DNA of 12,474 nucleotides from assembly GCA_018398765.1 (NCBI GenBank), contig JAHBMJ010001329.1, forward strand, positions 101,128 to 113,601, given 5' to 3'. Below the pieces are notes generated by a model, which had not been told where the DNA came from, did no database searches, and saw nothing but the letters and a program-made list of their open reading frames with translations. This stretch comes from Chromera velia (lineage: Eukaryota; Sar; Chromeraceae). Positions 1 to 7,802 of this stretch are shown one piece after another (within the stretch, counting starts at the first letter, position 1; each line of letters begins with the position of its first letter). Position numbers and translations under genes: made by a program.

Positions 1-82
1 TCAAACACCGTTCCTAACAGCAACTGTACGAAGTCCTTGTGTGCTCTGCACATATCTCTGTCAACTAACCAGAACCTTTCCC

Positions 83-90
83 ACATACCG
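83..90 (-). other. Predicted 5' splice site of the aminotransferase gene
   Basis: Read on the minus strand the sequence is CG|GTATGT, close to the general eukaryotic donor consensus. Continuing past it gives only a short tail unlike the family before a stop. The placement is inference from the consensus and from where protein similarity ends. The matching acceptor is outside the window. Confidence 0.55.
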
Positions 91-330
91 TCTCCACTCA
101 TTTGCCGTCTCCAAGCAAGGCCTTGCAACTCCCCCAAACGCCCCGTGGTTGAGGAAAGTAAAATCATCCGACAGGAAGAAGAGAGTGCTCTTTGCATCCT
201 CCCCGAAATCTCTGGGGCGAGAACGCTGGGGACGCTCGAAAGGATACTCCAGAGAGAACGGAGCCTCAAGTAGAGCCTCCACGTTGCTTACGTGGAAGGA
301 GCCGAAGTCACGAGAAGAGGAGACGGCCAT
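89..330 (-). CDS. Class V aminotransferase (isopenicillin-N-epimerase-like), first exon, partial
   Basis: This is the N-terminal exon of a PLP-dependent fold-type I enzyme. About 80 residues are readable. Residues 51-80 contain a phenylalanine-rich lead-in, then FLNHGAFGGVARP (59-71) and an E-x-ANEWRR end. This matches the N-terminal signature of the family that includes isopenicillin N epimerase and related cysteine-desulfurase/C-S-lyase-like proteins, usually written FLNHGSFG. The start ATG (328-330) has A at -3 and G at +4. The open frame runs to a stop near 62, but family similarity ends at the arginine pair. A CG|GTATGT donor (GT at 88-87, minus strand) sits exactly there, so the exon probably ends at 89 in phase 2. 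The catalytic lysine and the rest of the PLP fold lie outside the window, so the substrate cannot be told. The gene is divergent from the secreted-protein gene at 838. Confidence 0.68.
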
Positions 331-837
331 TGTTGCCCGAGCAACTCACACAGCGACCATCAATCGAGACCTTTCTGCTTCACGGGTAGACGGGAACCAT
401 TTACAGGTCCATCCCGTGGAGCCTTCTGACTGCCATGTACGCTCGTCAAAGGGGTTGGAAGTCTGAGTATGCTTCCAATCCTGTTGTAACGGCTAAGAGA
501 CGGCGGAAGACCCTGAGGCTTTTGCGCGCGATCTGCGCGCGCGCGCAAGATGCAGCGGCGGCGCAAAATTGCCTGACCTTTAATATTGATTATGCATGCC
601 TCCGATCATCGAATTGTCACCTATATAGGGTGAAGCATTCCGGCAGGTTTGCTTGCTTCGGTAGGTTGATATATAGGTGTCCTACCACAGACATGAATTG
701 CTGTGGATGTGAAACTCCGTCTGTTTCCCCCCCCGATCCACAGAAGGTCTCCTGGAATCTGTTCTGTGAACAGCCTCAGTCGGAACATTGAGAGTTGCAT
801 GTGCCAAAAGTTAAATTAAAACAGTGAGATAGCGAGG
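331..837. promoter_or_regulatory. Divergent intergenic region, putative bidirectional promoter
   Basis: This 507-bp gap separates the start codons of two divergent genes, so it should carry both promoters. Visible elements are AGAGACG (496-502), a CG-alternating palindrome (522-548), TGCATGC (594-600), the perfect palindrome CCTATATAGG (620-629) with a TATA-like core, a second ATATATAGG run near 670, and GGTAGG/CCTACC inverted arms (660-665 and 681-686). A C-homopolymer lies near 727-735. TGCATGC and WGAGACG are known upstream motifs in some apicomplexans. Whether they act here is inference. Open frames in the region are short and resemble nothing I know. Confidence 0.45.
522..548. repeat. 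CG-alternating inverted repeat
   Basis: Arms TTGCGCGC (522-529) and GCGCGCAA (541-548) are exact reverse complements around a short centre. Alternating CG dinucleotides of this kind can form a cruciform or left-handed DNA. It sits in the middle of the divergent promoter region. Confidence 0.6.
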
Positions 838-2094
838 ATGCACCAAAGCCGCAAAGTCTCTTCGCAGCAATTCTTCAGGCTGCCCACTGTCTGTCTGACA
901 CTCATTCTCTCGCTGTCGTTTCTCCACTGCCAAGAAGCTGTGGGAGATGGAACGGTCGGATTCAAAACTCAGCTCCTGATCGAGGGCATGCCAGCACCCT
1001 CGTTGAAGTCAAACCAATTCGTCGTGAACCGAGGTGAGGTGCCCTCTGGCAGTCTCGCTGTGCTCCCACCTGAGAAAGGGATGCTCTGCACAGCGTGTTA
1101 CTGCGGTGAGCTAGGGAACAGTGCGACTTCCTGTGAATCCCCTCAGAAGTGCACACCCCCGTTGCCTGCGTTGAGATTCCAAGTCCTGGACTTCGACAGC
1201 GTGGCTCCCGATCCTCTGCCAAAGGAGGCGCTGGGGTTCGTGTACTCGTTTGCTGTTCTGAAGGACGAAGGGTCTCTTCTGTGGCAGAACCACACGGCAG
1301 TCTCCATGGGGTGTTTTGCATCGGGTGTTCACTTGCCGGTGTTTAGAGAGAGGTGCTCTCGATCGGGAGAGAAATTCAATCTTCTAGGCTTCGGGAAAGG
1401 AGAAGAGGAGTTCCCGAAATTCTATTCAGAAGTCACTAGCCACCCTGACTCTGATGCCGAGGGGCAGAATGAGTCTTCACAGGGAGGCATCGATGGGGCG
1501 TTGGAGGAGTCATGGACGAGAGGGGAACGTAGCGATCCGAAGGCTTCTTTTGTGAATATACCGAAACAGCAAATGTCTGTGGCCTCCAACTGGAATATGT
1601 TGTCAGGATTGGACAAGGTGTGGAATGCAACGTACGCCGTAGGGGACTTGAGTAAGTACAATGAAAGTTCAAGCAGTTTCCGTTTCTGTGGGGGTTCATT
1701 TCTTGGAAGAAGAGGGCCCATTCTTGACCGATTTTTGAAGGTCTCAGTGCGTGTGTGTCGGTCTGCAATGATCATTTCGGACGTTGATCTTCTAAATGTG
1801 GAGGCATGCACGGCGACGAAGTCTTTCAAGGGTGTGGCATGGGGTGAAACCTTCACCTTGAGCGACCTGCCTCCCTTTCCCTCACCAGTCGGCGACAACC
1901 CCGTCCACTTAACACTCAACGTTCGAGCACAGAAGAAGTCGAATGAGGTTCTTTGGAGTGCAGTGGGAGTTGATAGCGACCAAATGAGTTTTTGTGGGGG
2001 GGGGAAAGGAAAGGAAGAAGAACGATCGGGCACAGTCAAGTTGCCAGAGTGGGCACCGGACGTGGAAGCGGAGGAAATGACAATCCTCCAATAA
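838..2094 (+). CDS. Secreted cysteine-containing orphan protein, 418 aa
   Basis: I recognise no family. Residues 1-32 form a classical signal peptide: basic start (R5, K6, R14), a hydrophobic core around 15-30 rich in L/S/F, then cleavage probably between 31 and 36. The mature part has 11 cysteines: a tight cluster at 84, 87, 89, 99 and 105 (CxxCxC first), then 159, 173, 284, 307, 324 and 386. There are four N-glycosylation sequons (N151, N211, N263, N275) and no later membrane segment, so a secreted or lumenal glycoprotein is inferred. Residues 185-245 are acidic, Ser/Gly-rich and probably disordered. The ATG has A at -3 and an in-frame TAA lies upstream at 817-819, which supports this start. 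A ten-base-scale G run near 1996-2005 encodes GGG at 387-389, and a base-count error there would change only the last ~30 residues. An internal GTAAGT at 1652-1657 could be a donor, but the frame stays open through it. Confidence 0.66.
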   Translation: MHQSRKVSSQQFFRLPTVCLTLILSLSFLHCQEAVGDGTVGFKTQLLIEGMPAPSLKSNQFVVNRGEVPSGSLAVLPPEKGMLCTACYCGELGNSATSCESPQKCTPPLPALRFQVLDFDSVAPDPLPKEALGFVYSFAVLKDEGSLLWQNHTAVSMGCFASGVHLPVFRERCSRSGEKFNLLGFGKGEEEFPKFYSEVTSHPDSDAEGQNESSQGGIDGALEESWTRGERSDPKASFVNIPKQQMSVASNWNMLSGLDKVWNATYAVGDLSKYNESSSSFRFCGGSFLGRRGPILDRFLKVSVRVCRSAMIISDVDLLNVEACTATKSFKGVAWGETFTLSDLPPFPSPVGDNPVHLTLNVRAQKKSNEVLWSAVGVDSDQMSFCGGGKGKEEERSGTVKLPEWAPDVEAEEMTILQ

Positions 2095-3175
2095 GTATGA
2101 ATTGAGACACGTTTGGAATCTAGCTGAGAGACGCATGACTCTTTCCTGCATTTCGGAAGCTGACTACCAGACGTTAGCGTCAAACACTCTAAAGACTGCA
2201 GCAGGACAGGGGCATATTCCTCCGGACGACTCAGAGGACCGGACGTACGTCCTGCACTAGGTCCTGCATCGCGTAATCAATTCCTATCCTAGTTCCTAAG
2301 ACTGTTCCTACCCTGTCCTACTTTCTCTCGTATTGCATATTGCATCAATTCTATTTAATTCACTGCATAGTTTATCAATACTCACTCTAGCATCCACCTA
2401 ATACCACCTAATAAGTGGTTGACTGGGTTAAATTTAGGGTTGAATAGTTACTAGTCACTCTTTAAATCAAACCTCTACGCGCAGACTCAAAAAATTTTTA
2501 GATAGAGCTACTGCACATTTTTTATCAGATTTATTAAATTATAGCTAACAGATTGAGTGACTGCACTATAGTCACTGCATGACTAACCGGTGTTTGTGGC
2601 TTGATCTATACATAAAACCACTGGCATATGTGCATAAGTGTGAATGTGCGGCATAATTATATTATGTGCCAGTGGTTTTTTTTTCTATAAATTGTTATTC
2701 TTAGTCTTCATTAGAATACATTGGTATACATTAATCTACAATTTAGTTTAATACTTTAATAGTTGCTTTAGAACGTTAAGTTTAAAATCTTTTATTATTC
2801 TTTTGTATATAGATTTTTAAAGTTACTACGATGAGTTGGAGGGCCTTTTCTACAGTAAATTGCAAGTATCGTAACCTTCTTATTTTTAGCTAGGCCAGAA
2901 TTAAACGTGAGAATTTCAAAAAACAATATGTACTGTCTTTTCTTGAGCCTGTATAAAATGGACTACCTTAGTCTATCTATGACGGTCCTTTGTGAATATA
3001 CAACTTATAATACAAGTTTAAAAATCAAATGATATTACAGAATTAAACAACCCATTAATTATTTTCTAAATATATCACTCGCATTTCTATGTTAAAGATT
3101 TTTTTATATACTTTTGTGTTTGTCACAATACAATGTCACTGTTTGCCTTAGTACTCCTAGCCCTGAGACTCACTG
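2095..3175. other. AT-rich intergenic spacer between convergent genes
   Basis: No credible coding frame is seen. The first ~200 bp keep gene-like composition. From about 2330 the sequence is strongly AT-rich with many A and T runs. It must contain the 3' ends of both convergent transcripts. Inside are a strong inverted repeat (2614-2679), a smaller one with arms GTGACT/AGTCAC (2557-2562 and 2570-2575), and short local direct repeats such as GTCCTGCA near 2248 and 2261. I could not place polyadenylation sites. Confidence 0.6.
2614..2679. repeat. 66-bp inverted repeat followed by a T-run
   Basis: AAAACCACTGGCA (2614-2626) is the exact reverse complement of TGCCAGTGGTTTT (2667-2679), with a 40-nt AT-rich centre containing further partial pairing (GCATAA-type segments). 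The right arm runs into about nine T. It could be a tiny MITE remnant or a transcript hairpin near the 3' end of the gene at 838. No clear target-site duplication is visible. Confidence 0.6.
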
Positions 3176-6100
3176 TCAAAGTTTGGGATGCGTACCTACG
3201 TACCGATTTCCTTTTTGAAGATTTTCTTTTGACCATATCGGTTGGAGATTTAAAAAATGAAGACGCGAAATAATAGTCTTCATATCAGGTTTTTTACCCT
3301 CTACCCCCCGATACTGAATGGGCACAATATGGTCAACGTGCCACAAACGCCCGTAATTCTCCCACGACATTCCGGGGTTGCCGTGGAAGTCGTCCTTCTC
3401 GAGGTGGGCTTTCAGATCGGGGAACGAACAACCGAGGTACTCGTGGGTGCGCTTCCGGAACGCAGATTTTCCTTTTCTGACAGCTGATAGACATTTTGCA
3501 ACGGTTGTACGGGCCAGCTGAGTCAACCGAAAGTTAACGTCTTCCCTGTATCGAATCTTCCTTGCATTGTTCTGCCGCTGTCTTCTGGCTGCAAAAGCAG
3601 GGTTGTCCTTTTGACATTCTGCACACTCACTTTTGCGACGGTTGTGCTCACAAAAGCTGGGGCCCCCACACTCTTTGCACTGATACCGGACCCGACCATG
3701 CTCACAAATTCCTTTACCACCGCAGTCTATGCAAAAGTATTTCACCCGTCCATGAATGCATATCGCACTCCCCCCACAATGCTTGCAATGGTCCCGTCTT
3801 CGACCGTGTTCACAGATTCCTTTCCCACCACAAGCCTTGCAAAGGTGACGCAGTCGTCCGTGCTCACAGATGCCCTCACCGCCACATTCTTTGCACGTCC
3901 TGCGAATGCGACCGTGCTCGCAAAATGCCCTTCCTCCGCACTCTTTACAGAATCTTTGGATCCGACCGTGCTCACATACTCCGTAGCCCCCACACTCTTT
4001 GCAATCGTATCGGCGTCTTCCGTGCGGACACCGAGCATTCTGCGAAGGTGTCTGCTGTGTGAGATGGTGTGAAGGATCTGTAAGACGCCCATATCTTTTT
4101 TCTGCAAAGAGTCGTTGCACTAAGCACGTCTCTTCAATTTCTTTCTGAAACTCCCCTTGGGAGATAGAAGAGACCGGCAGCCAGTCCGGAATGAGAGAAG
4201 CAGAGGTCGGGAGAGGGACAAACAGCGACCTTGTTTGAATTCGAAAGAGCGAAGTCGGTTGCCCCCTTGCAAGTAGGCGTGACTGTCTTTGTGCGGCCAT
4301 TCTTGACGTCTGCATTGCTGTGTTGCGCCCCCTATGCATGACATTGTCGTTGGTCTGAATGAGAGGGTCTTCATTGCAAAAGGCGGCGAAAACAGACGCA
4401 GTGTGGATGCTTCGGACGCCTCCGACCCCAAAGACGCTCTTTAAATCGTTTCCGGGTAGAGGATGCTCAATGCACTTCAGTTTTTTCAGCCTGCTGCTAT
4501 CAAGCTCAGCGGATAGCAGTTGCCCCGAGAGGTGGGGCAGCGAAGGGGATTTTCCGATAAATCTGTTGCCTTTCCGCAGATTCTCTCCTGACCACATCGG
4601 TTGGAGATTTGAAAAGTGAAGACGCGAAATAAGTGTCTTCGTGTCTGGCATCTCACCGCGGGGCACTTTGTATTTGATGGGAACGACATGGTCAACATGC
4701 CACAAACGCCCGTAATTCTCCCACGACATTCCGGGGTTGCCATGGAAGTCGTCCTTCTCGAGGTGGGCTTTCAGATCGGGGAACGAACAACCGAGGTACT
4801 CGTGCGAGCGTTTCTTTTCAGACGGGGACATGCCTTTGCCAAAAGCATTGGCACATCTCCATACAGTGCGTCTCACGGTCTTTGACAGTCGATGAACAAA
4901 ATCCCCTTTGTATTTCAGCCTTTCCCTCTCCCGCCTCTCAGCAAAAACAGGATTATTTTTTTGACATTCTGCACATTGGCTTCTTATTCGTCCATGTTGG
5001 CAGACACTTCCACCTCCACACTCTCTGTAAGTTGTACGTAAACGGCCGTGCTCACAAAAACTGCCTCCCCCACACTCCCCGCACTTCGAGCGTTCGCGAC
5101 CGTGTTTACAAACCCCCCCTCCCCAGCACTCCCTACATTTGCTGCGTTGACGGCCGTGATGACACAGAGCACTACCCCCGCAGTCGATACAAGTGTACTT
5201 AATTCGGCCGTGCACGCAGATGGAGCCCCCCCCACACTCTTTGCACTGTGTTCGCCTCCGACCGTGTTCACAGATTCCCCCTCCTCCACATTCTTTGCAA
5301 TTAGTGCGGTGACGTCCGTGCTCGCATATACCCTTCCCACCGCAATCTTTGCATTGGTGCGCTCGTCTGTTATGTGGGCATAAAGGCCTCCTCTGACGAG
5401 AGGCTGCACGCGGGGAGGAGACAACAGACTTTGTATCTGATTGAAAATTGGTTTCGACCACAGACTTGCCAACGAAGCCTGCCTCTTTCACCACGTCCAA
5501 TTCCCCATTCCATGGTGGGGCCGAAGTCGACATATGGTGAACCTCTCCCAGCACACCCTTCTCCAACCTCGCCCGACCTCCACTACGGAGAACTTTAATG
5601 TACTTTCCCGCGATTCCGGAATAACCTCCGGTTGCAGCCGGTCCAGCTGTTGCTGGTGTCACAGAGACAGAAAATATGGACTTCCACTCCCAAATGGACC
5701 TTCTCTGACCCAGTTCTCCTTCATGTGGCTGAGATATTAATACAGCGCTACCAGAAGGAACAAAGTCGGACGCCGCTGCACAGAACCCCTGTCGGCCCTG
5801 AAGGACCGTGTAGACGGGTCGTACAACGGTCGCAGAGCGGCATCTTGGTTGCACTGGAGACAGGATACGTGGAGTTAGCCACGTGTCTGAGGGGGGGGCG
5901 GGAATAGATTGGCGCTGCTGCTTTTCATCCTCCTCCGTACGCAACGGAGGAGAGTCTCCTCTTGCAATATGTTGCTGCTGCCCCGAGATGATGCCAATCC
6001 AGCTGCTCGTTGCAAAATCACGAAACAGACCAGCTTCCAGAACCCTCCTTATTCTCGTACCTCCCTGTGCTGGGATAGTACCAACCTCCCACGTCTGATT

Positions 6101-6223
6101 ACTGATGGATTGTCGCGTATGTTTGGCTGCGAAAAGAGCAGAAAGTCTGTTTTGAACAGTGGTCACTGCGAAAAGGGGGAGGTTTGACATGCAACGAGAA
6201 AGTCCCGCTCCTATGCGCTTCAT
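3176..6223 (-). CDS. Tandemly duplicated zinc-repeat / HNH endonuclease protein, ~1015 aa
   Basis: Numbering is from the first in-frame ATG (6223-6221, A at -3). Order: targeting-like N-terminus (1-45, six K/R and no D/E); low-complexity region; eight 18-residue repeats with spacing CxHx6CxxC (282-420); a basic linker; HNH domain A (474-557); a linker (558-731) containing a second Arg-rich acid-free stretch (627-679); eight more repeats (732-870); HNH domain B (927-1011); stop. Both HNH domains carry WHVDH[VI]VPI (His512 and His965), HFxNLQPxW (Asn539, Asn992) and ENLxKGNR (Asn548, Asn1001), the pattern of phage-type HNH/homing nucleases, so the metal-site residues look intact. The repeats probably bind zinc and may contact nucleic acid (inference). 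No stop separates the modules. The only start-like codon further upstream is TTG at 6316, in a frame open from a stop at 6371-6373. A pyrimidine-AG acceptor at 6321-6322 leaves room for an upstream exon. It could be two genes joined by lost stop or splicing. Confidence 0.72.
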   Translation of the reverse strand: MKRIGAGLSRCMSNLPLFAVTTVQNRLSALFAAKHTRQSISNQTWEVGTIPAQGGTRIRRVLEAGLFRDFATSSWIGIISGQQQHIARGDSPPLRTEEDEKQQRQSIPAPPSDTWLTPRILSPVQPRCRSATVVRPVYTVLQGRQGFCAAASDFVPSGSAVLISQPHEGELGQRRSIWEWKSIFSVSVTPATAGPAATGGYSGIAGKYIKVLRSGGRARLEKGVLGEVHHMSTSAPPWNGELDVVKEAGFVGKSVVETNFQSDTKSVVSSPRAASRQRRPLCPHNRRAHQCKDCGGKGICEHGRHRTNCKECGGGGICEHGRRRTQCKECGGGSICVHGRIKYTCIDCGGSALCHHGRQRSKCRECWGGGVCKHGRERSKCGECGGGSFCEHGRLRTTYRECGGGSVCQHGRIRSQCAECQKNNPVFAERRERERLKYKGDFVHRLSKTVRRTVWRCANAFGKGMSPSEKKRSHEYLGCSFPDLKAHLEKDDFHGNPGMSWENYGRLWHVDHVVPIKYKVPRGEMPDTKTLISRLHFSNLQPMWSGENLRKGNRFIGKSPSLPHLSGQLLSAELDSSRLKKLKCIEHPLPGNDLKSVFGVGGVRSIHTASVFAAFCNEDPLIQTNDNVMHRGRNTAMQTSRMAAQRQSRLLARGQPTSLFRIQTRSLFVPLPTSASLIPDWLPVSSISQGEFQKEIEETCLVQRLFAEKRYGRLTDPSHHLTQQTPSQNARCPHGRRRYDCKECGGYGVCEHGRIQRFCKECGGRAFCEHGRIRRTCKECGGEGICEHGRLRHLCKACGGKGICEHGRRRDHCKHCGGSAICIHGRVKYFCIDCGGKGICEHGRVRYQCKECGGPSFCEHNRRKSECAECQKDNPAFAARRQRQNNARKIRYREDVNFRLTQLARTTVAKCLSAVRKGKSAFRKRTHEYLGCSFPDLKAHLEKDDFHGNPGMSWENYGRLWHVDHIVPIQYRGVEGKKPDMKTIISRLHFLNLQPIWSKENLQKGNRYVGTHPKL
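3329..3445 (-). repeat. Near-identical tract, HNH domain B copy
   Basis: Partner of 4688-4804 at an offset of 1359 bp. It encodes the first part of HNH domain B through the His965 metal-binding motif. Downstream, I/VVPI is followed by different residues in the two copies. Confidence 0.85.
3614..4030 (-). repeat. Module B: eight 54-bp coding repeats (zinc-knuckle-like)
   Basis: Eight 18-residue units start at cysteines 732, 750, 768, 786, 804, 822, 840 and 858, with all Cys and His ligands present. As in module A, one unit carries the deviating IHGR/IDCGG form (unit 6 here, unit 4 in module A with VHGR/IDCGG), and the last reads SECAECQ against SQCAECQ. This shared order shows that the whole array was duplicated rather than grown twice, apart from later shuffling of units. 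Confidence 0.85.
4688..4804 (-). repeat. Near-identical tract, HNH domain A copy
   Basis: These 117 bp match 3329-3445 with only two differences (4697 against 3338, and 4742 against 3383). Both are third-position changes in His codons, so the 39 residues from HEYLG to WHVDH are identical. Immediately outside, residues and bases diverge clearly. Confidence 0.85.
4964..5380 (-). repeat. Module A: eight 54-bp coding repeats (zinc-knuckle-like)
   Basis: Eight units encode exactly 18 residues each, with cysteines starting at residues 282, 300, 318, 336, 354, 372, 390 and 408 of the HNH protein. The typical form is ICEHGRxRxxCKECGGG, giving three Cys and one His per unit. Unit 7 has Tyr399 where the third ligand Cys should be, and Trp367 replaces a Gly after unit 5. 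The perfect 54-bp phase suggests growth by unequal exchange under selection for spacing. Confidence 0.85.
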
Positions 6224-6573
6224 CTTGTAGGGTAGCAGCTTGAGGTGCACGAGACAAAGGGATAGATCCAGCTGGTAGAAATGTGAGCAAACTGGATGCA
6301 ACACTTGGTGTTTCAAAAAGCTGAAAGATGAGGACGCATGGAAATGGCAAGCACAGTTCTCACATGCAGTCTACCCCTGTGCATTAGTTGACGGAAGGAC
6401 CGGGGAGGTCTGTGCATCGCAATCATGAAACCGTTCTCGCAAAGGGACGCCCTCTACAGAGAACTGTTTGGGTCCTTTGCCAGCTGTCACCAGGCTAGCA
6501 GTCAGGATCGAAGTGCCCTGACTCGGCCCGGTGCAACAGCTAGTTCTGCAACGCTGCGGCTTGCATGCGCAGC
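6224..6573. other. Upstream region of the HNH gene
   Basis: This is the likely 5' flank or leader of the minus-strand HNH gene. An in-frame stop lies at 6371-6373. A minus-strand pyrimidine-rich stretch ending in TTTCAG (AG at 6322-6321) could be a 3' splice site for an upstream exon. TGCATGCGCA occurs near 6562. No recognisable coding similarity is seen. Confidence 0.35.
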
Positions 6574-6772
6574 ATGAAAAGGCGACACACCGCGACACCG
6601 AGCATCACCGAGCTTATAATTGCGAGGCCAGCCTGCATGCGTTTTAGCGTACCAGACGGAATTCCGAGCGCGGCGCCGCACAAAGAAAAATCGGCAATAT
6701 GCAAAAGAAGAACTAAGAAGAAGACTCAAGGGACCAAGCTCTCTGCCAGTTTGGGGACGCTCGAAAAAGCCC
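6574..6772. repeat. Dispersed repeat R2, copy 1
   Basis: About 200 bp align with 10695-10887. Both begin at ATGAAAAGGCGACAC and share GTACCAGACGGAATTC, a GCCGCACAAAGAAAAATC segment, a purine-rich AAGAAGAACTAA stretch and CAAGCTCTCTGCCAGTTT, ending at AAAAAGCC. Copy 1 has insertions near 6588-6615, and copy 2 has one near 10793-10812. No long frame is conserved between the copies, so this is probably a non-coding transposon fragment or solo element. Confidence 0.75.
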
Positions 6773-7802
6773 TCTCGGCGTCCTAACGAGGCTCTGGTCA
6801 AGTTATTAGCACGCGGCTCTTCTGTCCTCACAAGGTCAGCTGATGGTTGCTGTGAACACTTACCAAACACTGTGTCACACAGCAACACACGCTCCCAACG
6901 AGCACCACACTTTCCGCGGTATCCTCCTCTCACACAAGAACACCGCCCTTTCGCCTCAGCGGCACCCAAAGGGACCAGGTCCGCTCTCGCTTGCTTCCAC
7001 ACAGGATGCTCAGGCTCAAGAAAAGTCAGCCGCTGGTCGCGTCTACAAGCTGGCGCAACTCCAACACTCATGTATCTCAACCCGATTACTTAACTGCTAC
7101 ATGCGATTCGATTCTCCCACTTTCCTCCTGCACTCTGCATGCAGGCAAGCGACGCGGGCTGGTGCTCACCAATGACGCCCCCGCCTGCCGTTCTCAAGCT
7201 CCCTGGTCTCCAGAGGTCAGTTTACACGCATCGTACAAGGTCTCTTCCTCTCGTGAGCCAAAGACACGTAACACATGACGACACAGGCTTGTTCAGCTGC
7301 TTATAACCATCTACAACTCCCTCCGTGAATTGCACCTTGTGATATCAGGTCACATCACACTGGAAGTCTCCCAGACGGCTCAGACACTTGCCATGGAGCT
7401 CCTCACGCCCAGATTAATGCGTGCGTGACCCTTGCCTTGCAAGACTGCCTGACCTTTATTCCCCCCCCTGCAACCTGCAGGCCAACGCAGTGGTCAGCGA
7501 CTCCAGGGACAGAATTTGAATGGAAACCTTCACAGACGTTGGAAGAGCCGGCACCGGTGAGTCCTACCTTCTCCCCTAAAATCACGTGCCGCACAGGCAT
7601 TCCACACTTCTTTCACATCTCTGAGCACCTCCTTCAAACTATGCCTGCCACGTTCCAGCAAACACCCACTGGCATCACTTACATGTCACTCACATACCTC
7701 TCGAGCTTACATGCCTTCCAGTACCCCTCAACGTCCTCCTGCCGAGTCAACTCATCTGCGGAATCCGAAGCATCTGTCATTCCATGTTCACAGCGCGCCC
7801 TA
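6773..7802. other. Non-coding or unrecognised spacer
   Basis: The composition is gene-like, with open frames up to about 190 codons on both strands, but none shows a recognisable domain, a strong start context or a composition that stands out. A good donor-like GGTGAGT lies at 7556-7562 on the plus strand, just upstream of the acceptor-like satellite. An unrecognised multi-exon or non-coding transcript cannot be excluded. Confidence 0.35.

Noticed and set aside
229-243. 14-bp match between the aminotransferase exon and repeat R2 (GGGGACGCTCGAAA)
   Set aside because: No similarity extends beyond it; likely chance.
1422-2183. 253-codon antisense frame opposite the secreted-protein gene
   Set aside because: No signal peptide, domain or good start context. 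The plus strand has a signal peptide and a clean start.
2614-2690. Bacterial rho-independent terminator
   Set aside because: The arms are separated by a 40-nt loop and the surroundings are eukaryotic.
2340-3175. Organelle-DNA insertion in the AT-rich spacer
   Set aside because: No recognisable organelle gene, rRNA or tRNA fragment can be read there.
3562-4072. Open frames on the plus strand opposite the zinc repeats
   Set aside because: They follow the 54-bp period of the real gene and exist because the repeat lacks stops in those frames. The real strand has the Cys/His pattern and the HNH domains.
6224-6316. Longer HNH protein beginning at 6316
   Set aside because: The codon there is TTG, not ATG. 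In a eukaryotic gene the ATG at 6223 with A at -3 is the better start.
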